Source: Schistosoma haematobium
Lineage: Eukaryota > Platyhelminthes > Trematoda > Strigeidida > Schistosomatidae
Reading direction: 5' to 3'
Length of the DNA: 64,000 nt
Assembly: GCF_000699445.3 (NCBI RefSeq)
Contig: NC_067202.1
Coordinates: forward strand, 14,103,924-14,167,923
Shown here: piece after piece, positions 1 through 52,400 of the stretch
Position numbering within the stretch: position 1 is the stretch's first letter
Layout: the number at the start of each line of letters is the position of its first letter
The notes under the pieces: model-generated
Told to the model about the DNA's origin: nothing
Databases searched by the model: none
Seen by the model: only the letters and a program-made list of their open reading frames with translations
Position numbers and translations under genes: made by a program

Positions 1-411
1 AGTAAGAAGTACTACTAAAACTCAAGATCTAGGGAAAAATAACTAACGAACACATTTACGTCACTGTAACTTGTGATGTAAGGTCTTTAAAATTTGATTA
101 GCGTTTTAATAAAAGCCTCAGTCAAGTAATCGATGCTTAACTAGATACCTTAAACCAACATTCACTCAAGATTATTCATTGGAATAGTTACCACGTATAG
201 TTTTGTTTTAAGCTCTAACTCAACTAAAAAAGTTTGGACTGGATTCAATAAGGTAACGGAATTAACCAGCTTAGTCAAATATCACTTTTATACAGACGAT
301 GGTGAGCAATGTGAGAATATATCTTGAAGTTAACACAGCTTTTCCAATATCTCGCTTTTTCATTCTGCTATCCTGGATCGATAGCTGAATTAGTGAATCA
401 TGTTCATATGA
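1..411. other. Left flank, no recognisable gene
   Basis: AT-rich sequence with no supported exon, repeat end or RNA gene. If eIF3i (minus strand, starting near 4087) continues to the left, this is probably intronic DNA of that gene. Confidence 0.4.
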
Positions 412-2566
412 GTCTTACTCCTTCGAGATACTGACAAACTCAATGAATTCAAGATAGCTCTCAACAACAGATTCCAAGCCTTTCAAGATCTACTGAAGGA
501 AGAAGAAACTACCATGGAGGACAACTGGAAAGGCATCAAAGAAACATTGACTTCAACGTGTCAAGAGGTTCTGGGCCTAAAGAAACACCATCATAAGGAA
601 TGGATCTCTATAGAAACACTGGACAAGATCAAAGAAAGGAAGAACAAGAAGACAGCAATTAACAACAGCCGAACACGAGCAGAGAAAGTCCAAGCACAAG
701 CTGAATACATAGAAGCAAACAAGCAAGTGAAGAGGAGCATTAGAGCCGACAGGAAGAAATACGTGGAAGAATTAGCAACGACGGCAGAAAAAGCTGCTAG
801 AGAAGGAAATATGAAACAGCTCTACGATACAACGAAGAAACTATCAGGGAAATACAGTAAACCAGAGAGGCCGGTCAAAGACAAAGAAGGCAAGCCAATC
901 ACTGAAATTCAACAACAGCGAAACAGATGGGTAGAATACTTCGAGGAACTCCTGAATAGGCCGGCTCCAATGAATCCACCGAACATCGAAGCAGCACACA
1001 CAGATCTTCCTATAGATGTCAACCCACCAACGACGGAAGAAATTAGAATGGCCGTCAGACAAATCAAGAACGGGAAAGCAGCAGGACCCAACAACATACC
1101 AGCTGAAGCACTGAAATCAGACGTCGAAGTAACCACAAGCATGCTTTACCTTCTATTCAAAAAGATTTGGGAGGAGGAACAAGTGCCAATGGACTGGAAA
1201 GAAGGACACCTCATCAAGATTCCAAAGAAAGGAGATCTGAGCAAATGTGAAAACTACAGAGGCATTACACTACTGTCAATACCAGGGAAAGTCTTCAACA
1301 GGGTGTTGCTGAACCGGATGAAGGATGCAGTAGATGCCCAACTTCGAGATCAACAAGCTGGATTCCGAAAGGATCGGTCGTGCACAGACCAAATTGCAAC
1401 ACTACGGATCATCGTCGAACAATCAGTTGAGTGGAACTCGTCACTATACATCAACTTCATTGATTATGAAAAGGCATTTGACAGTGTAGATAGGAGGACA
1501 TTATGGAAACTTCTTCGACACTACGGAGTTCCTGAGAAGATTGTCAATATTATCCGGAACTCATACGACGGACTACAGTGCAAAGTAGTGCATGGAGGAC
1601 AGCTGACAGATGCATTCCAAGTAAGGACCGGAGTCAGACAAGGCTGTTTACTCTCTCCCTTCCTCTTTCTTCTGATGGTCGACTGGATTATGAAGACCTC
1701 GACATCTGAAGGAAAACACGGAATACAATGGACAGCTCAGAGTCAATTAGACGATCTGGACTTCGCAGATGACCTAGCCCTCCTATCACGTACACGTGAA
1801 CAGATTCAGATAAAGACAGCCAATGTAGCAGCAGTCTCTGCATCAGTAGGCCTCAGCATACACAAAGGGAAAACCAAGGTCCTCAAATTCAAAGCGGAGA
1901 ACAGCAATCCAATCACACTTGATGGCGAAACTCTGGAAGATGTAGAATCCTTCACATATCTGGGAAGCATCGTCGATAGACATGGAGGTTCAGATGCAGA
2001 CGTAAAGGCGAGGATTGGCAAAGCAAGGGCCGCATTCCTACAATTGAAGAACATATGGAACTCAAAACAACTTTCAACCAATATCAAAGTGAGAATCTTC
2101 AATACGAACGTCAAGGCAATTCTACTGTATGGAGCTGAAACTTGGAGAACTACAACAACCACAATCAAGAAAGTACAAGTATTTATAAATAGCTGTCTAC
2201 GCAAGATACTCAACATCCATTGGCCGGATACCATCAGCAATAGCCTTCTGTGGGAGAGAACAAACCAACTTCCAGCTGAAGAGGAAATTAGGAAAAGACG
2301 ATGGAAATGGATAGGACATACATTACGCAAATCGTCAAACTGCATCACGAGGCAAGCTCTAACTTGGAATCCTGAAGGGAAGCGGAAAAGAGGAAGGCCA
2401 AAGAACACATTACGTCGGATAATAGAAGCAGATATGAAAAGGATGGATTACAACTGGAAGGAGCTGGAAAGGATTGCCCAGGACAGGGTTGGATGGAGAA
2501 TGCTGGTGAGCGACCTATGTTCCTTCACGAGGAGTAACAGGTGTAAGTAAGTAAGTAAGTAAGTAA
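412..2566 (+). mobile_element. RTE-type non-LTR retrotransposon, 5'-truncated
   Basis: One long open frame with reverse transcriptase motifs is followed immediately by a (GTAA)n tail at 2543-2566, the short-repeat 3' end typical of the RTE clade. The frame is open from 412, so coding sequence begins before the first ATG at 514, but no apurinic endonuclease domain is visible. The copy is therefore 5'-truncated. The absence of stops suggests a young insertion. It probably lies antisense in an intron of eIF3i. Confidence 0.85.
514..2550 (+). CDS. RTE reverse transcriptase (endonuclease missing)
   Basis: A 678-residue frame encodes the RT of an RTE-clade (SR2-like) retrotransposon, which copies its RNA at a nicked chromosomal target. 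RT landmarks in order: the NGKAAGP block near residue 190, AGFRKDRSC near 287, YEKAFDSVD near 320, [13 protein letters not shown] near 377 and the catalytic FADD near 420. The C-terminal region includes the [10 protein letters not shown] block and the [13 protein letters not shown] block common in schistosome RTE proteins. In-frame codons continue upstream to 412, so ATG 514 is an internal Met of a truncated protein and not a genuine start. No frameshift or stop is seen, but without its endonuclease domain the copy is unlikely to be autonomous. Confidence 0.88.
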   Translation: MEDNWKGIKETLTSTCQEVLGLKKHHHKEWISIETLDKIKERKNKKTAINNSRTRAEKVQAQAEYIEANKQVKRSIRADRKKYVEELATTAEKAAREGNMKQLYDTTKKLSGKYSKPERPVKDKEGKPITEIQQQRNRWVEYFEELLNRPAPMNPPNIEAAHTDLPIDVNPPTTEEIRMAVRQIKNGKAAGPNNIPAEALKSDVEVTTSMLYLLFKKIWEEEQVPMDWKEGHLIKIPKKGDLSKCENYRGITLLSIPGKVFNRVLLNRMKDAVDAQLRDQQAGFRKDRSCTDQIATLRIIVEQSVEWNSSLYINFIDYEKAFDSVDRRTLWKLLRHYGVPEKIVNIIRNSYDGLQCKVVHGGQLTDAFQVRTGVRQGCLLSPFLFLLMVDWIMKTSTSEGKHGIQWTAQSQLDDLDFADDLALLSRTREQIQIKTANVAAVSASVGLSIHKGKTKVLKFKAENSNPITLDGETLEDVESFTYLGSIVDRHGGSDADVKARIGKARAAFLQLKNIWNSKQLSTNIKVRIFNTNVKAILLYGAETWRTTTTTIKKVQVFINSCLRKILNIHWPDTISNSLLWERTNQLPAEEEIRKRRWKWIGHTLRKSSNCITRQALTWNPEGKRKRGRPKNTLRRIIEADMKRMDYNWKELERIAQDRVGWRMLVSDLCSFTRSNRCK

Positions 2567-3620
2567 CTCCTGGTTTTTAACTAATCTTCTTAAGACGTTT
2601 AAACAATCGTCCACGATCAAATCTCCCATCACATGTTTTTGAAGCCTGTTGATATTCAGAATCGCTGTGTAAACATTTTTTTACTCTTGTTTAAAGCACC
2701 ACTCATTAAACTGCGAACTCAAGATGTGTAGGTGTTTTATACCATAAAATAACATTGAATAAGCCACTGAAATTCACCGGCTTATTCTGACCTGTTTTGC
2801 GTTTTCAACAAGATTCACTGCTACTTTTATCGAAGATGGGGGTATCAGCTCGACTATCTAGGGATCAGTTGCCGTATGTTTGGTGAGCTACATGATAGTG
2901 TGTTACATACTCATAATAAATGCAGGTTCTTGGGACTTTGAGCCGTATCTTCGCTTTCTTAAAATAAGGTAAACGATGACATCTCATTATCAATTGGAAA
3001 GTGTATTGATGATTCTCCCTCGAGCACCTGATTACAGGAGGTAAAAACATATGTAAGCAAAACGACACCATAAATTTTGAGTCTGCTTCATTTGTGTAAT
3101 GTTGGATACTCGAACAGTATAACTGGTCTAAATAAATAGAGCGTACGACTCAGTAACTAGTGAGTTATAGTGTTTCATGATATTCGCGCACGAACCAAGG
3201 CAATGGTAGTTCGAAGATAAACTCTTTTTATCATCATTTCCAAGGATGATAACACGACTTATTAGAGCCCGATACTGAACTCTAAGTTAGAGAAAATAAA
3301 AAGCAATAAAAAGTGAAGCGCAGTGCATTCACACTGCTGGTTATGCCAACCCAAAAACGTGACCAATAAAGATTGACAGATATGTTTAATTCCCCATTAC
3401 CAACTTCATAATTTACAAGCATATGTTAGGAAAGAAGTTATCTAAATCATAAGTTTTCAACTCCCATTTATGACTATCAGAAAATCCATGACAAAAGCAC
3501 TAGATATTCATAGCACTCGGTGATACACTATATTTTAAAACTTATAATCTGCTTATTTCTGACATAAGACTGTAAAAACGTGTTCATGATGAAGGGATTT
3601 CAGGTGAAATTTACACTTAC
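2567..3620. other. Non-coding stretch, probable eIF3i intron
   Basis: No exon with good splice sites and no clear repeat was found between the RTE tail and the eIF3i exon at 3621. Short minus-strand frames here have no recognisable domain. The region is most simply the third intron of eIF3i. Confidence 0.45.
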
Positions 3621-4087
3621 GTGACTTGAGTCCCGCTTATCCAAAGCAATGATTTCACAACTTTTCTTCCCAGTATCATCCGTAGTTAGAAATATCAAAT
3701 TCCCGCAATAGGAGATACCACATGTGCGGACTGGGTTGACTGTGGTGTAAGTGTCTGTGCATTTTCCTACATACCTGAAATGTCACTTCACAAACATCTA
3801 TTACCTGTTTCTACATCCCATATTTTGCACGACCAGTCAGCAGAGGCAGTTAACAACATGGTAGTTGTCCAGTCTACATCAAGCCACCATACAGCACCAT
3901 CATGCTGATCGTAGGTTCCCAATCTTTCTCCGTTTACACTATACCAGACACAAACACTTTGGTTTTTGGCAGCAGTAAATATAAGATCTCCATCACAGTT
4001 GTATGTTATTCGAGTAATAGGTCGCTCATGTCCATTGAGAATAATGGGCCGCTAAAAACTCAAGTTAAGTACAAACACGTTTACCAT
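3621..4087 (-). CDS. EIF3I: eIF3 subunit I, 5' exons (partial)
   Basis: Minus-strand exons encode the N-terminal ~132 residues of eIF3i, a WD40 beta-propeller subunit of the cytoplasmic initiation factor eIF3 (about 325 residues in animals). ATG is at 4085-4087. A 33-nt intron (4052-4084) leads to exon 2 (3805-4051), which reads [15 protein letters not shown], then NGERLGTY and [16 protein letters not shown], closely matching the first two WD repeats. A 38-nt intron (3767-3804) joins exon 3 (3621-3766), reading [17 protein letters not shown], which ends at a GTAAG donor. An upstream AG for exon 3 was rejected because it creates an immediate stop. Later exons are not visible, so the gene probably continues past the left edge. 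The micro-introns are typical of schistosome 5' gene ends. Confidence 0.9.
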
Positions 4088-4384
4088 GTTGCACCAATAT
4101 TATATTGAGCGCCGGTTTTTTAAAACATATAAACAAATATAATTCTGAATTACATCATAAATTGCAGACAACTGGGATATAAGTTTGTTGAAATCAAATC
4201 ATGATCATTGTCAAGAGGTTTGTATCATTAACTTTACTAAATAGTATTTTTTAACTGACATGATTCTGATTGGTTAGTTTTGGACTTTCAAGTCGTCTCG
4301 AAAGCTATAAATTATGATAATTTATTTGGTGTTTTAGGGGGTTTGTTTTTCCTGGGATTAAATGGGTTTTACTAGGACTATATT
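4088..4384. promoter_or_regulatory. Candidate divergent promoter, eIF3i / cholinesterase
   Basis: Only ~300 bp separate the eIF3i start codon (minus) from the first cholinesterase exon (plus), so both promoters should lie here if no upstream non-coding exon exists. An inverted CCAAT (ATTGG near 4267) is present but may belong to a decayed Merlin-like end at about 4255-4320 (TCTGATTGGTT ... AAATTATGAT). No convincing TATA box or initiator was identified. Confidence 0.35.
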
Positions 4385-45614
<41,230 letters not shown>

Positions 45615-46660
45615 TACTTATTACTACTGACTTGGTAACATTTTAATGCAATTCAATCGGTTGTTACTGTTCTTTCAATATTATTATTATTATTATTAAC
45701 CAGTTGAGATTCTATCCCTTTCATTGTTTCTATGGTTGTGATTAACTATGACTATGAAATGATGGTTGTGACAAAAAGAAAATAATATAGATCCAATATC
45801 ATATTTACATTTTCTATTCATCATCAGTTGTGATTTCTTCTCACTCTCCTTCCCTCTCCCTCCCCTCTCTCTCTCTCTCTCTCTCCATCGTTTGTTTGCT
45901 TATTGTCACTAATTTTTTTTTGATGGAGGAAGGGGGGGAGGATTGTTTTTATTTCAATGCATATTTACGATTATTCTTTTTTCTTGGATTTATATTAAAT
46001 CATTTTCTTCTTGGTAATGTAACATTGAAATCTAAATGGTTGTGAACACATTTCAATGATGATTTTGACGATGCATTTAAATAGGCTATTGGGAGGGGGT
46101 GACGGAGAGGGTATTTCCCTTTGTAAGGTTGTGAAAATTATTATTATTATTATATGTTCAATTTATTACATGCATTTCAAATAACCAGATTTGTTTACAA
46201 ATGAATTTCTTTGTTTGTTTTTTTTGTTAATCATCTAATGTTGGATTTTTGAACAGAACTATTTATTATTAGTCAGTATTATTATTACCACTACTTATAA
46301 TACTTATTTCAGTAGTATAAATATATATATACAAAATTGGTTGTGAAAAGAGATTTTGGTTGTGAAGAAAAATTTTCGGTTGTGAACAATAGCCTCTCTC
46401 TAATTGAATCGTTTTTATTTTATTTCCCATTTCATTTTTGATCCGTGTATTTTTTTTGTGTTTTGTTTAAATTGAACTTTATTATTCAGATAAAAAATTT
46501 TTGAAAAACAAAAACTTATCGGTAACCGACAGTTTGGTTTTTTTTTGTTAATTACATATTACCTGCTTATCCGTTGTGATAATTTTTATCTTTGTTCATT
46601 GATTTATTATGATATTAGTAACAATAATAATAAACTAATAAGTAATGATAGAAATGTTTT
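45615..46660 (+). other. Presumed cholinesterase 3' UTR with GGTTGTGA motifs
   Basis: Over 1 kb with none of the window's repeat families, rich in ATT and T runs, with a CT tract at 45868-45886. The 8-mer GGTTGTGA occurs at 45734, 45764, 46038, 46127, 46339, 46358 and 46378, all on the coding strand. ATTAAA at 45994-45999 could be a variant polyadenylation signal. No canonical AATAAA is obvious. Confidence 0.5.
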
Positions 46661-46889
46661 GAATGACTCGATAGGTTACTCATAAGTAGTATGATTTGAG
46701 TCTAAAAGTTATATGGTTGTTAGTAGTTGATAGGAGACCCCAGAATTTAAGGCGTAGTAGTTATGATGTTAGTAGAATTGATGCTCACTGATAGATTTGT
46801 ATAAGCAGTGATCAAGTTTACAGTGTGAAAAATTATCAAGCAATTGTTCGAATCATGACAAACCTACTGTAGGACTAGACAAGCATGAC

Positions 46890-47125
46890 ATTGATCACCA
46901 CCCAGTGATCAATCAATTGTGATCACATCTCAGTCCTACAGGAGGTCAGTTGCGGCTCGGATAGCTCAGTGGCAACGTCTCTGACTGGGTGACACGAGAT
47001 CGAAACCGCTAGGGAGCACCAGTTCCCTCAAGATTACAGGTACACCTTGCTGACGAGTGCCAAGTAGCACGAAACTTGGGTCCAGGGTTTCCTGTTGACT
47101 ACCTCCAACCACGATCTAATCTCAA
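46890..47125 (+). mobile_element. SINE S3 with HHR
   Basis: The 5' region ATTGATCACCACCCAGTGAT, GGAGGTCAGTTGCGGC, A box TAGCTCAGTGG (46962-46972), decayed B box, ribozyme, then TTTCCTGTTGACTACCTCCA and CACGATCTAATCTCAATG. Confidence 0.75.
47039..47091 (+). ncRNA. Hammerhead ribozyme in SINE S3
   Basis: Stem I CCTTG/CAGGG (one G-U), core CTGACGA, stem II GTGC/GCAC with loop CAAGTA, GAAA, short stem III ACTTGGGT, triplet GTC, with expected cleavage after 47082. All catalytic-core bases present. Confidence 0.72.
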
Positions 47126-47149
47126 TGAAATTTCTTAAATTGATTGAAC

Positions 47150-47400
47150 AGTTGTAGTGTATGCTACGTATGTCTGTTAATAAAAGTGATGTATAACCAG
47201 AATTGGGATGTCTGTCAGCAAAAGATTGGAAAGATCAAATCGAAAAGAACGGAAACAGTGAGTAATTATTATGATAATGAAGGAACGATGAAGTTTGAGA
47301 TAATTGATTGGGGATTTACAAATGAATTATTGAACGTATGGTCTTCATATTTGATGGAAGAACTCTGTATTTTGTATTAAGATACAATCGGTTGTTATCA
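47150..47400 (+). repeat. R-E repeat
   Basis: TGTAGTGTATGCTACGTATG, GATGTCTGTCAGCAAAAGAT, GAACGATGAAGTTTGAGATA and AATCGGTTGTTATCACC follow R-E order. The 78-codon frame is a shadow. Confidence 0.55.
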
Positions 47401-48280
47401 CCTCGTTCATGTCAATGTCATCTTTGTCTGAACTTGCTATAATTCTCTCTTATTGCAACCCAGCTATTCCTGTTGCTTAGTAATCTTAGACACTAATTCA
47501 CCCGACAAGTCCCCAAATCAGAACACGTTTGAACAGGAAAGAGATTATATTCCAAATAACAAGGTTAGATGCAAGTAAAAAGCACAACAGGTAAAAAGTT
47601 AGTATATTTGTAGTTTTTTATAGTGAGATTCTCGAGTGCTCTCCAAGTGCCGAGTAGCGTTGGTTAATTCTTAACCAATCAGCGTGCGCCAACGCAATCG
47701 TGCATGGATCATGCTTTAATTCAATCTATGTCCTGTTAACAGGGCCTTTAGCAGTGCTGATCGAATTCCATGTTGTTGGATGATTAAAAGTAGTCGATAG
47801 AAAACTTTTCTTGATCTAAGTTTTGTACTAGTTCACTTATTATCACAAATATACCTTAATGATGATATTATACATTTACTGGATGATAACGCTAAAATAT
47901 CTCAAATGTAAATTACTGATAATTGTTTTTAGACACATTTGGATGTATGTTTCATCACTGACTTCTTGGTTTATTCTATGATTTCCAAATTTACAGGACT
48001 CTCCCATATGCGTAATCATAACCTTTTTAAACGTTATTAGGATTGGAAAATAAATGCCAACATACATCTTATTGTCGATGATGTGTACGTGTTTAGTTAA
48101 AACAAATTAAACTTTTCAGAGAAGAAAGAGTAGATATTAAATAAATTTAATGATAAGCAACTTATTTGGTGAATATACAGTTTCTAAGGGAATGAATAAA
48201 GTATCAAATAAGGTGAATATTAACAACGGGATAACTTAAATTCTTACTAATAATGATATAAACATCATCACTGTTGAATT
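47401..48280. other. Intergenic, SINE S3 relic
   Basis: A worn minus-strand S3 at about 47765-47850 (AGTAGTCGATAGAAAACTTT). No gene recognised. The minus frame at 47876 has no signature. Confidence 0.4.
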
Positions 48281-48425
48281 TAATAGTTCAATGGATGATT
48301 TGTTGGGATTTTAAAGCCTAAGGTACTGGATTTCAGTCTCAATAATAACGTCAACAGTGAGGTGTGATAGATGGATCCATTGAACGAGTTCCTCGTAGGA
48401 TGTTATACGTCATGCTGTCTACTAT
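48280..48425 (+). mobile_element. SINE S1, decayed
   Basis: GGTACTGGATTTCAGTCTC B-box region and GTCAACAGTGAGGTGTGA correspond to S1. The ribozyme core is lost (AACGAGTTCCTCGTAGGA). Confidence 0.45.
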
Positions 48426-49261
48426 TAGTTACAGCCTATTTATTCTCAAAAACTGAAGATGATATGTATAAAATTTTAAATAACGAAAATTAAATATGTA
48501 GATCACTTAACTCAAAGTTCCTATTCGGAGATGTTCTAGGAAAACAAACATAGTCAAACTCAATGAGTTTATAGATCGTAATATAACGAACGATTTCTGA
48601 GTCATGATGGTATATAGAATGTGGATCATATGGTTGAAATATAATCAAATTGTAACTGTCAATGTGATGTAGGTAAACGTGAAGTGTACTACCGAATTGG
48701 TTTGTGTAGTAAAGAGAACGCTTAGGTCATGGAGTAACCTAAACGTTTAATAAAGAATATCAGACGAAGATGACAACTGTCGACCAGATTATAGGACACA
48801 TAACCTTGAGCAACTTTAAAAGTTGTCAAAATGTACTCACTTATCGTTTACCCATCAGACTTTGTAATGTAGAGTTTAGACTTTACGATTAAGGTTAGAT
48901 TTAGGATTAGGATTTAAGCTTAGAATGAGAGTACACGCAGACTTATCGTACATCCTTATTTTAAGTCATAGTATCCATACTACATTCTAATTCTAACTCT
49001 AATCTTAAATCATAACTATGTAAATTAACCCTAAACCATAATCCAAAACCTCGATTCCAGTCGTAAGCTTTAACGCCAATTACAAACCTATAATCAAAAC
49101 GTATATATTTCTTGCATATACTCTGATTTTGTATCATACTTCATACATTCATATTTACTGTTTCCTGATTGATTAAAATCTCAAAGTCGTTCGAATGTAT
49201 ACCTCAGCTTTACCATGATGTGTATATGCAAAGGTAAATTTTTATGTTACCTCAGTGATCA
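48426..49261. other. Intergenic, nothing recognised
   Basis: Between 48850 and 49090 are runs resembling the CTAACCCTAA-like interior of the Merlin MITEs, in both directions, but ends are not visible. Confidence 0.35.
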
Positions 49262-49319
49262 GGAGATGCTTATGGTGGATACCATGTTATGTGTCATTGT
49301 GGTGTGCACTATTCAAATT

Positions 49320-50121
49320 CACATAAGTAGTATATAAAGATAGTCAGACATAGAATGTATTTCAGTAGAAGATCGAGAAAGAAAGAACGGGGATGGAAAA
49401 CAATTGGTATGAAAATGAAGGAACGATGAAAACTGAGATGATGAACTGATATTTGCAAAAGAAACAGTGGAGTTGGAGACAATTGATTGATATTTTGAAA
49501 TTAAGTATCTAGTATATGGTCCCCAAACCTTATTGAGATATTCTGTAATTTCGTGTCCAAATACATTCGGTTATCCCCACTAGTATTCAAACTTCATTAC
49601 ACTTAATGTCTCTGCCAACCAAGAAAGGGGAAGAATGCTGTTCTGTGGACGCCATTGCGAGCCTGAAGCTGAGGTGCCAGTTGGGGCGGTTTGGTGCGGA
49701 GAGGTGACGCCGAGTGGAGTGTTCTGGCGGGGCGGCGTTGGCTGTTGCGGGTGCTGTCGAACGAGGGAGTGGTGGAACGTACGGCTGCCGGTCGGACGTC
49801 GTATGTAGATGGTTCATCAGGTCCTCGCAGCAATACCAAATGTAGTGAAGTTGAACACTATTGGGGACAACCAAATGTATTTGGACACGAAATTACAGAA
49901 TATCTCAATAAGATTTGGGGACCATATACTAGATACTTAATTTCAAAATATCAATCAATTGTCTCCAACTCCACTGTTTCTTTTGCAAATATCAGTTCAT
50001 CATCTCAGTTTTCATCGTTCCTTCATTTTCATACCAATTGTTTTCCATCCCCGTTCTTTCTTTCTCGATCTTCTACTGAAATACATTCTATGTCTGACTA
50101 TCTTTATATACTACTTATGTG
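49320..50121. repeat. 208-bp perfect inverted repeat around a GC-rich core
   Basis: Bases 49320-49527 are the exact reverse complement of 49914-50121 when compared by eye block by block. Similarity continues inward with about ten differences to ~49605 and ~49838. The arms are R-E repeats. The spacer is 386 bp. Confidence 0.88.
49606..49837. other. GC-rich island between the inverted arms
   Basis: Markedly GC-rich (for example GTTCTGGCGGGGCGGCGTTG) in an AT-rich window. Two overlapping minus frames and one plus frame stay open through it. The minus frame PPLPRSTAPATANAAPPEHS is proline/alanine-rich. No family recognised. It may be part of a transposon protein or a foreign segment. Confidence 0.5.
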
Positions 50122-50624
50122 TATATAAGTAGCGCATTATAACTTTTGCTTATATTTACAAAAGTGAAAGGATATGCTCTGTTGTACAATATAATTGATT
50201 AGATGTGAAATTTTCTAAATATGATTTGCAAAGTTAAGTGATATGAACCCTTACACACTAATTGACTATACATTGTTACTAGTCGCGTTAAAGTTTGGAA
50301 CAGATACAGAATTAGGAATAGGTGACGACGTTTTAATTAGTAATTCATCAATGTTAAGTTTAAACTAAACAATTCTACGGTCTCGCATATTTAAAAAGTT
50401 TTGGATTCGTAAAATATGTAGGTTTATGTTCTTTATTCTTTCCTTAGTAGGATGTATAGATTTCCTGAAGAACCTTGCTGTCTTGTAAGTTAATTTTATA
50501 TCTTATTTTTACCAAGCGAACTGCTTTATTCAACCATCTGGGAACTGACTTATCACTGTTTAGTAACTAATGTCGTTTTTTAACCGTTTATTTGCGCTGA
50601 TCGTATTCCATCAATGAGGTTGAA

Positions 50625-50890
50625 GTGTGGTCTCAAGTCCAAGTGACTGGATTTCACGTGGTGGTTGGAAATAGTCGACAAGAAATCCTGCTTAGTCTGG
50701 ATTTTGTTCTGTTCAACAAAATATACCTGTAACCATGAGAGAATTGATGCTTTGTGGTGAGCTTAAATAGGAATATTTCAGTGGTATTGTTTCAAACCGT
50801 GAAGTTGTGTGACACGATGCACATCACTGATGAGTGTCGAATAGTACGAAACCTAGATCCATAGCTTCCTATTGACTACCGGACTTGTTT
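50625..50890. mobile_element. SINE S3 inverted pair
   Basis: A minus stub (50625-50750) faces a plus fragment (50755-50890). The plus HHR has CTGATGA, GTGT/GTAC stem II, GAAA and triplet ATC, but stem I pairs poorly. Confidence 0.6.
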
Positions 50891-51179
50891 ATTCATCATA
50901 ACATCTAAGTCCTTAAATAATTCTATATATACAGTAGTTCATTCATTAGACTTAATTTTGTAAAATCAATTTTGATAACTGTTCATTTATATCGTACCTT
51001 TAACTTATATTTATGTCAAGTCCGAAGTATCTTTTGTACAAACCATACTTTTCTCCCTTGTTAGTTTGGTTCATTTACGTTTCCTCTAATGTCTGGCTAC
51101 AGTAAGAGATAATTATAATGTCTATTCAATGTTTCTTAGTTTATTTCAATTAAATTCCATCTACGTTTTTTTATTCTTA

Positions 51180-51480
51180 TCATGGTATGCACTACTGCTG
51201 ATATAAGTAGTATTTATCATCAGTCGGAAGTGGGATGCCTAACGGCAGAGATTGAGAAGATCGGAGAGGAGAGAATGAGAACAGAGAGTGATTGTTATGG
51301 AAATGAACAAACAATAAAGTGTGAGACAATTGATAGATATTTCGCAAATGAAGTATTTACTGTATGGTTCTCAGATTCTAACAAGACAGTCTGTAATTTT
51401 GTGTTCAGATACGCCTGGTTTTCCCCACCTGTGTTCTCGTTCACTACCCTTACTCTGACGGCAATGTTATGGCCATAGGA
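51180..51480 (+). repeat. R-E repeat
   Basis: GTATGCACTACTGCTGATAT, GGATGCCTAACGGCAGAGAT, GTGTGAGACAATTGATAGAT and TTCCCCACCTGTGTTCTCGT define a fairly complete copy. The 98-codon frame is a shadow. Confidence 0.6.
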
Positions 51481-51689
51481 TTATAATTTATGATTGAAAG
51501 TCAACCATTTATTGGTTTTCTATGATTCCTTCTGTTTATCATCTGTTAGTCTTATTAATATATGATGTGCTTATTTGTAATCTAGAACTTTCTCTTAATA
51601 CATTGGCATCGTAAATGTATTGATTTTTATGTCATTATTCTGTCTTCTCTCAACTCAAATAGTCTAGAAATACTGTATGGTTGAAGATG

Positions 51690-51960
51690 ATCGATTGGAA
51701 ACCGTGAATCTAGGTTTAAAACTATTTGACTTCAATCTTCAAGATGTACTTATAATTTTGAGGGAACTGATTCTCCCTGGTTGATTTAAGCCCATCTTTG
51801 ATTGTAAAAGTGGACAATGTAGTCGCGAATCCACGAGAGATCATCATTTGTCTTAAGATTATTTGTATATCTTATTGACAAGTGCCATCTAGCTTGAAAC
51901 CTAGATGAAGTATGGTTTCTTGTTAGATACCTTCAATCACCTCACACGTGATATCGAGTC
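51690..51960. mobile_element. SINE S3 inverted pair, decayed
   Basis: The minus stub (GGTTTAAAACTATTTGACTT, AAGATGTACTTATAATTTTG) faces a plus fragment (TTATTGACAAGTGCCATCTA, GCTTGAAACC). Core bases are mutated in both. Confidence 0.5.
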
Positions 51961-52054
51961 ACTCCGAAAACTTCATTGATCGAAATCAGTCTGCAGTACT
52001 AGACGAATATACAAATATGATATTGGTTACTAGTCAGTATTCAAATAATTGTGA

Positions 52055-52400
52055 ACGAAGATGGATTGTGGCTAGCAGTGGAATTCACGAAGCGCTTTTC
52101 TTCCTATTTAGGACTCGTTAGCTAGATGTACTTACATCTCAGAGTTGATGTTCACTCTGGGACTTCAATCCATTAATATTCACTTCAAACATCATTGCGT
52201 TATCCACTTATCCTGACGAAACGCATGTCAAACTGGATTCCACTGCTAACCACTACCCATCTTTTCTTATAAAGCTTATGACTTCAGGGTTGTATCGAGG
52301 CAATCCGTACAGGATGCACATATGCCAACAAGAGACTGATCAATTTCAGTTCTAAAGAACAATAAGAAGATACAAGTAAAACAATATCAAATGAAAATAC
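52055..52400 (-). mobile_element. SINE S1
   Basis: Minus-strand S1 over its full length, including the 5' GATACTTGTATC-like part near 52370. The HHR reads CTAACGA and GAAGAAAAG, so the core is mutated. Confidence 0.6.

Noticed and set aside
1806..2408. 200-codon minus-strand frame
   Set aside because: Exact antisense of the RTE RT coding region. No independent signature.
3767..3774. eIF3i exon 3 starting at 3774
   Set aside because: That acceptor gives an in-frame TAG two codons later. The AG ending at 3767 restores the ETGK reading expected for eIF3i.
45830..46045. Small ORF in the presumed 3' UTR
   Set aside because: Starts in a CT simple repeat and encodes low-complexity Ser/Leu then Phe-rich sequence. 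No support as a gene.
48850..49090. Interstitial telomere-like repeats
   Set aside because: TTAGG-like runs are irregular and match the interior of the window's MITEs better than a telomeric array.
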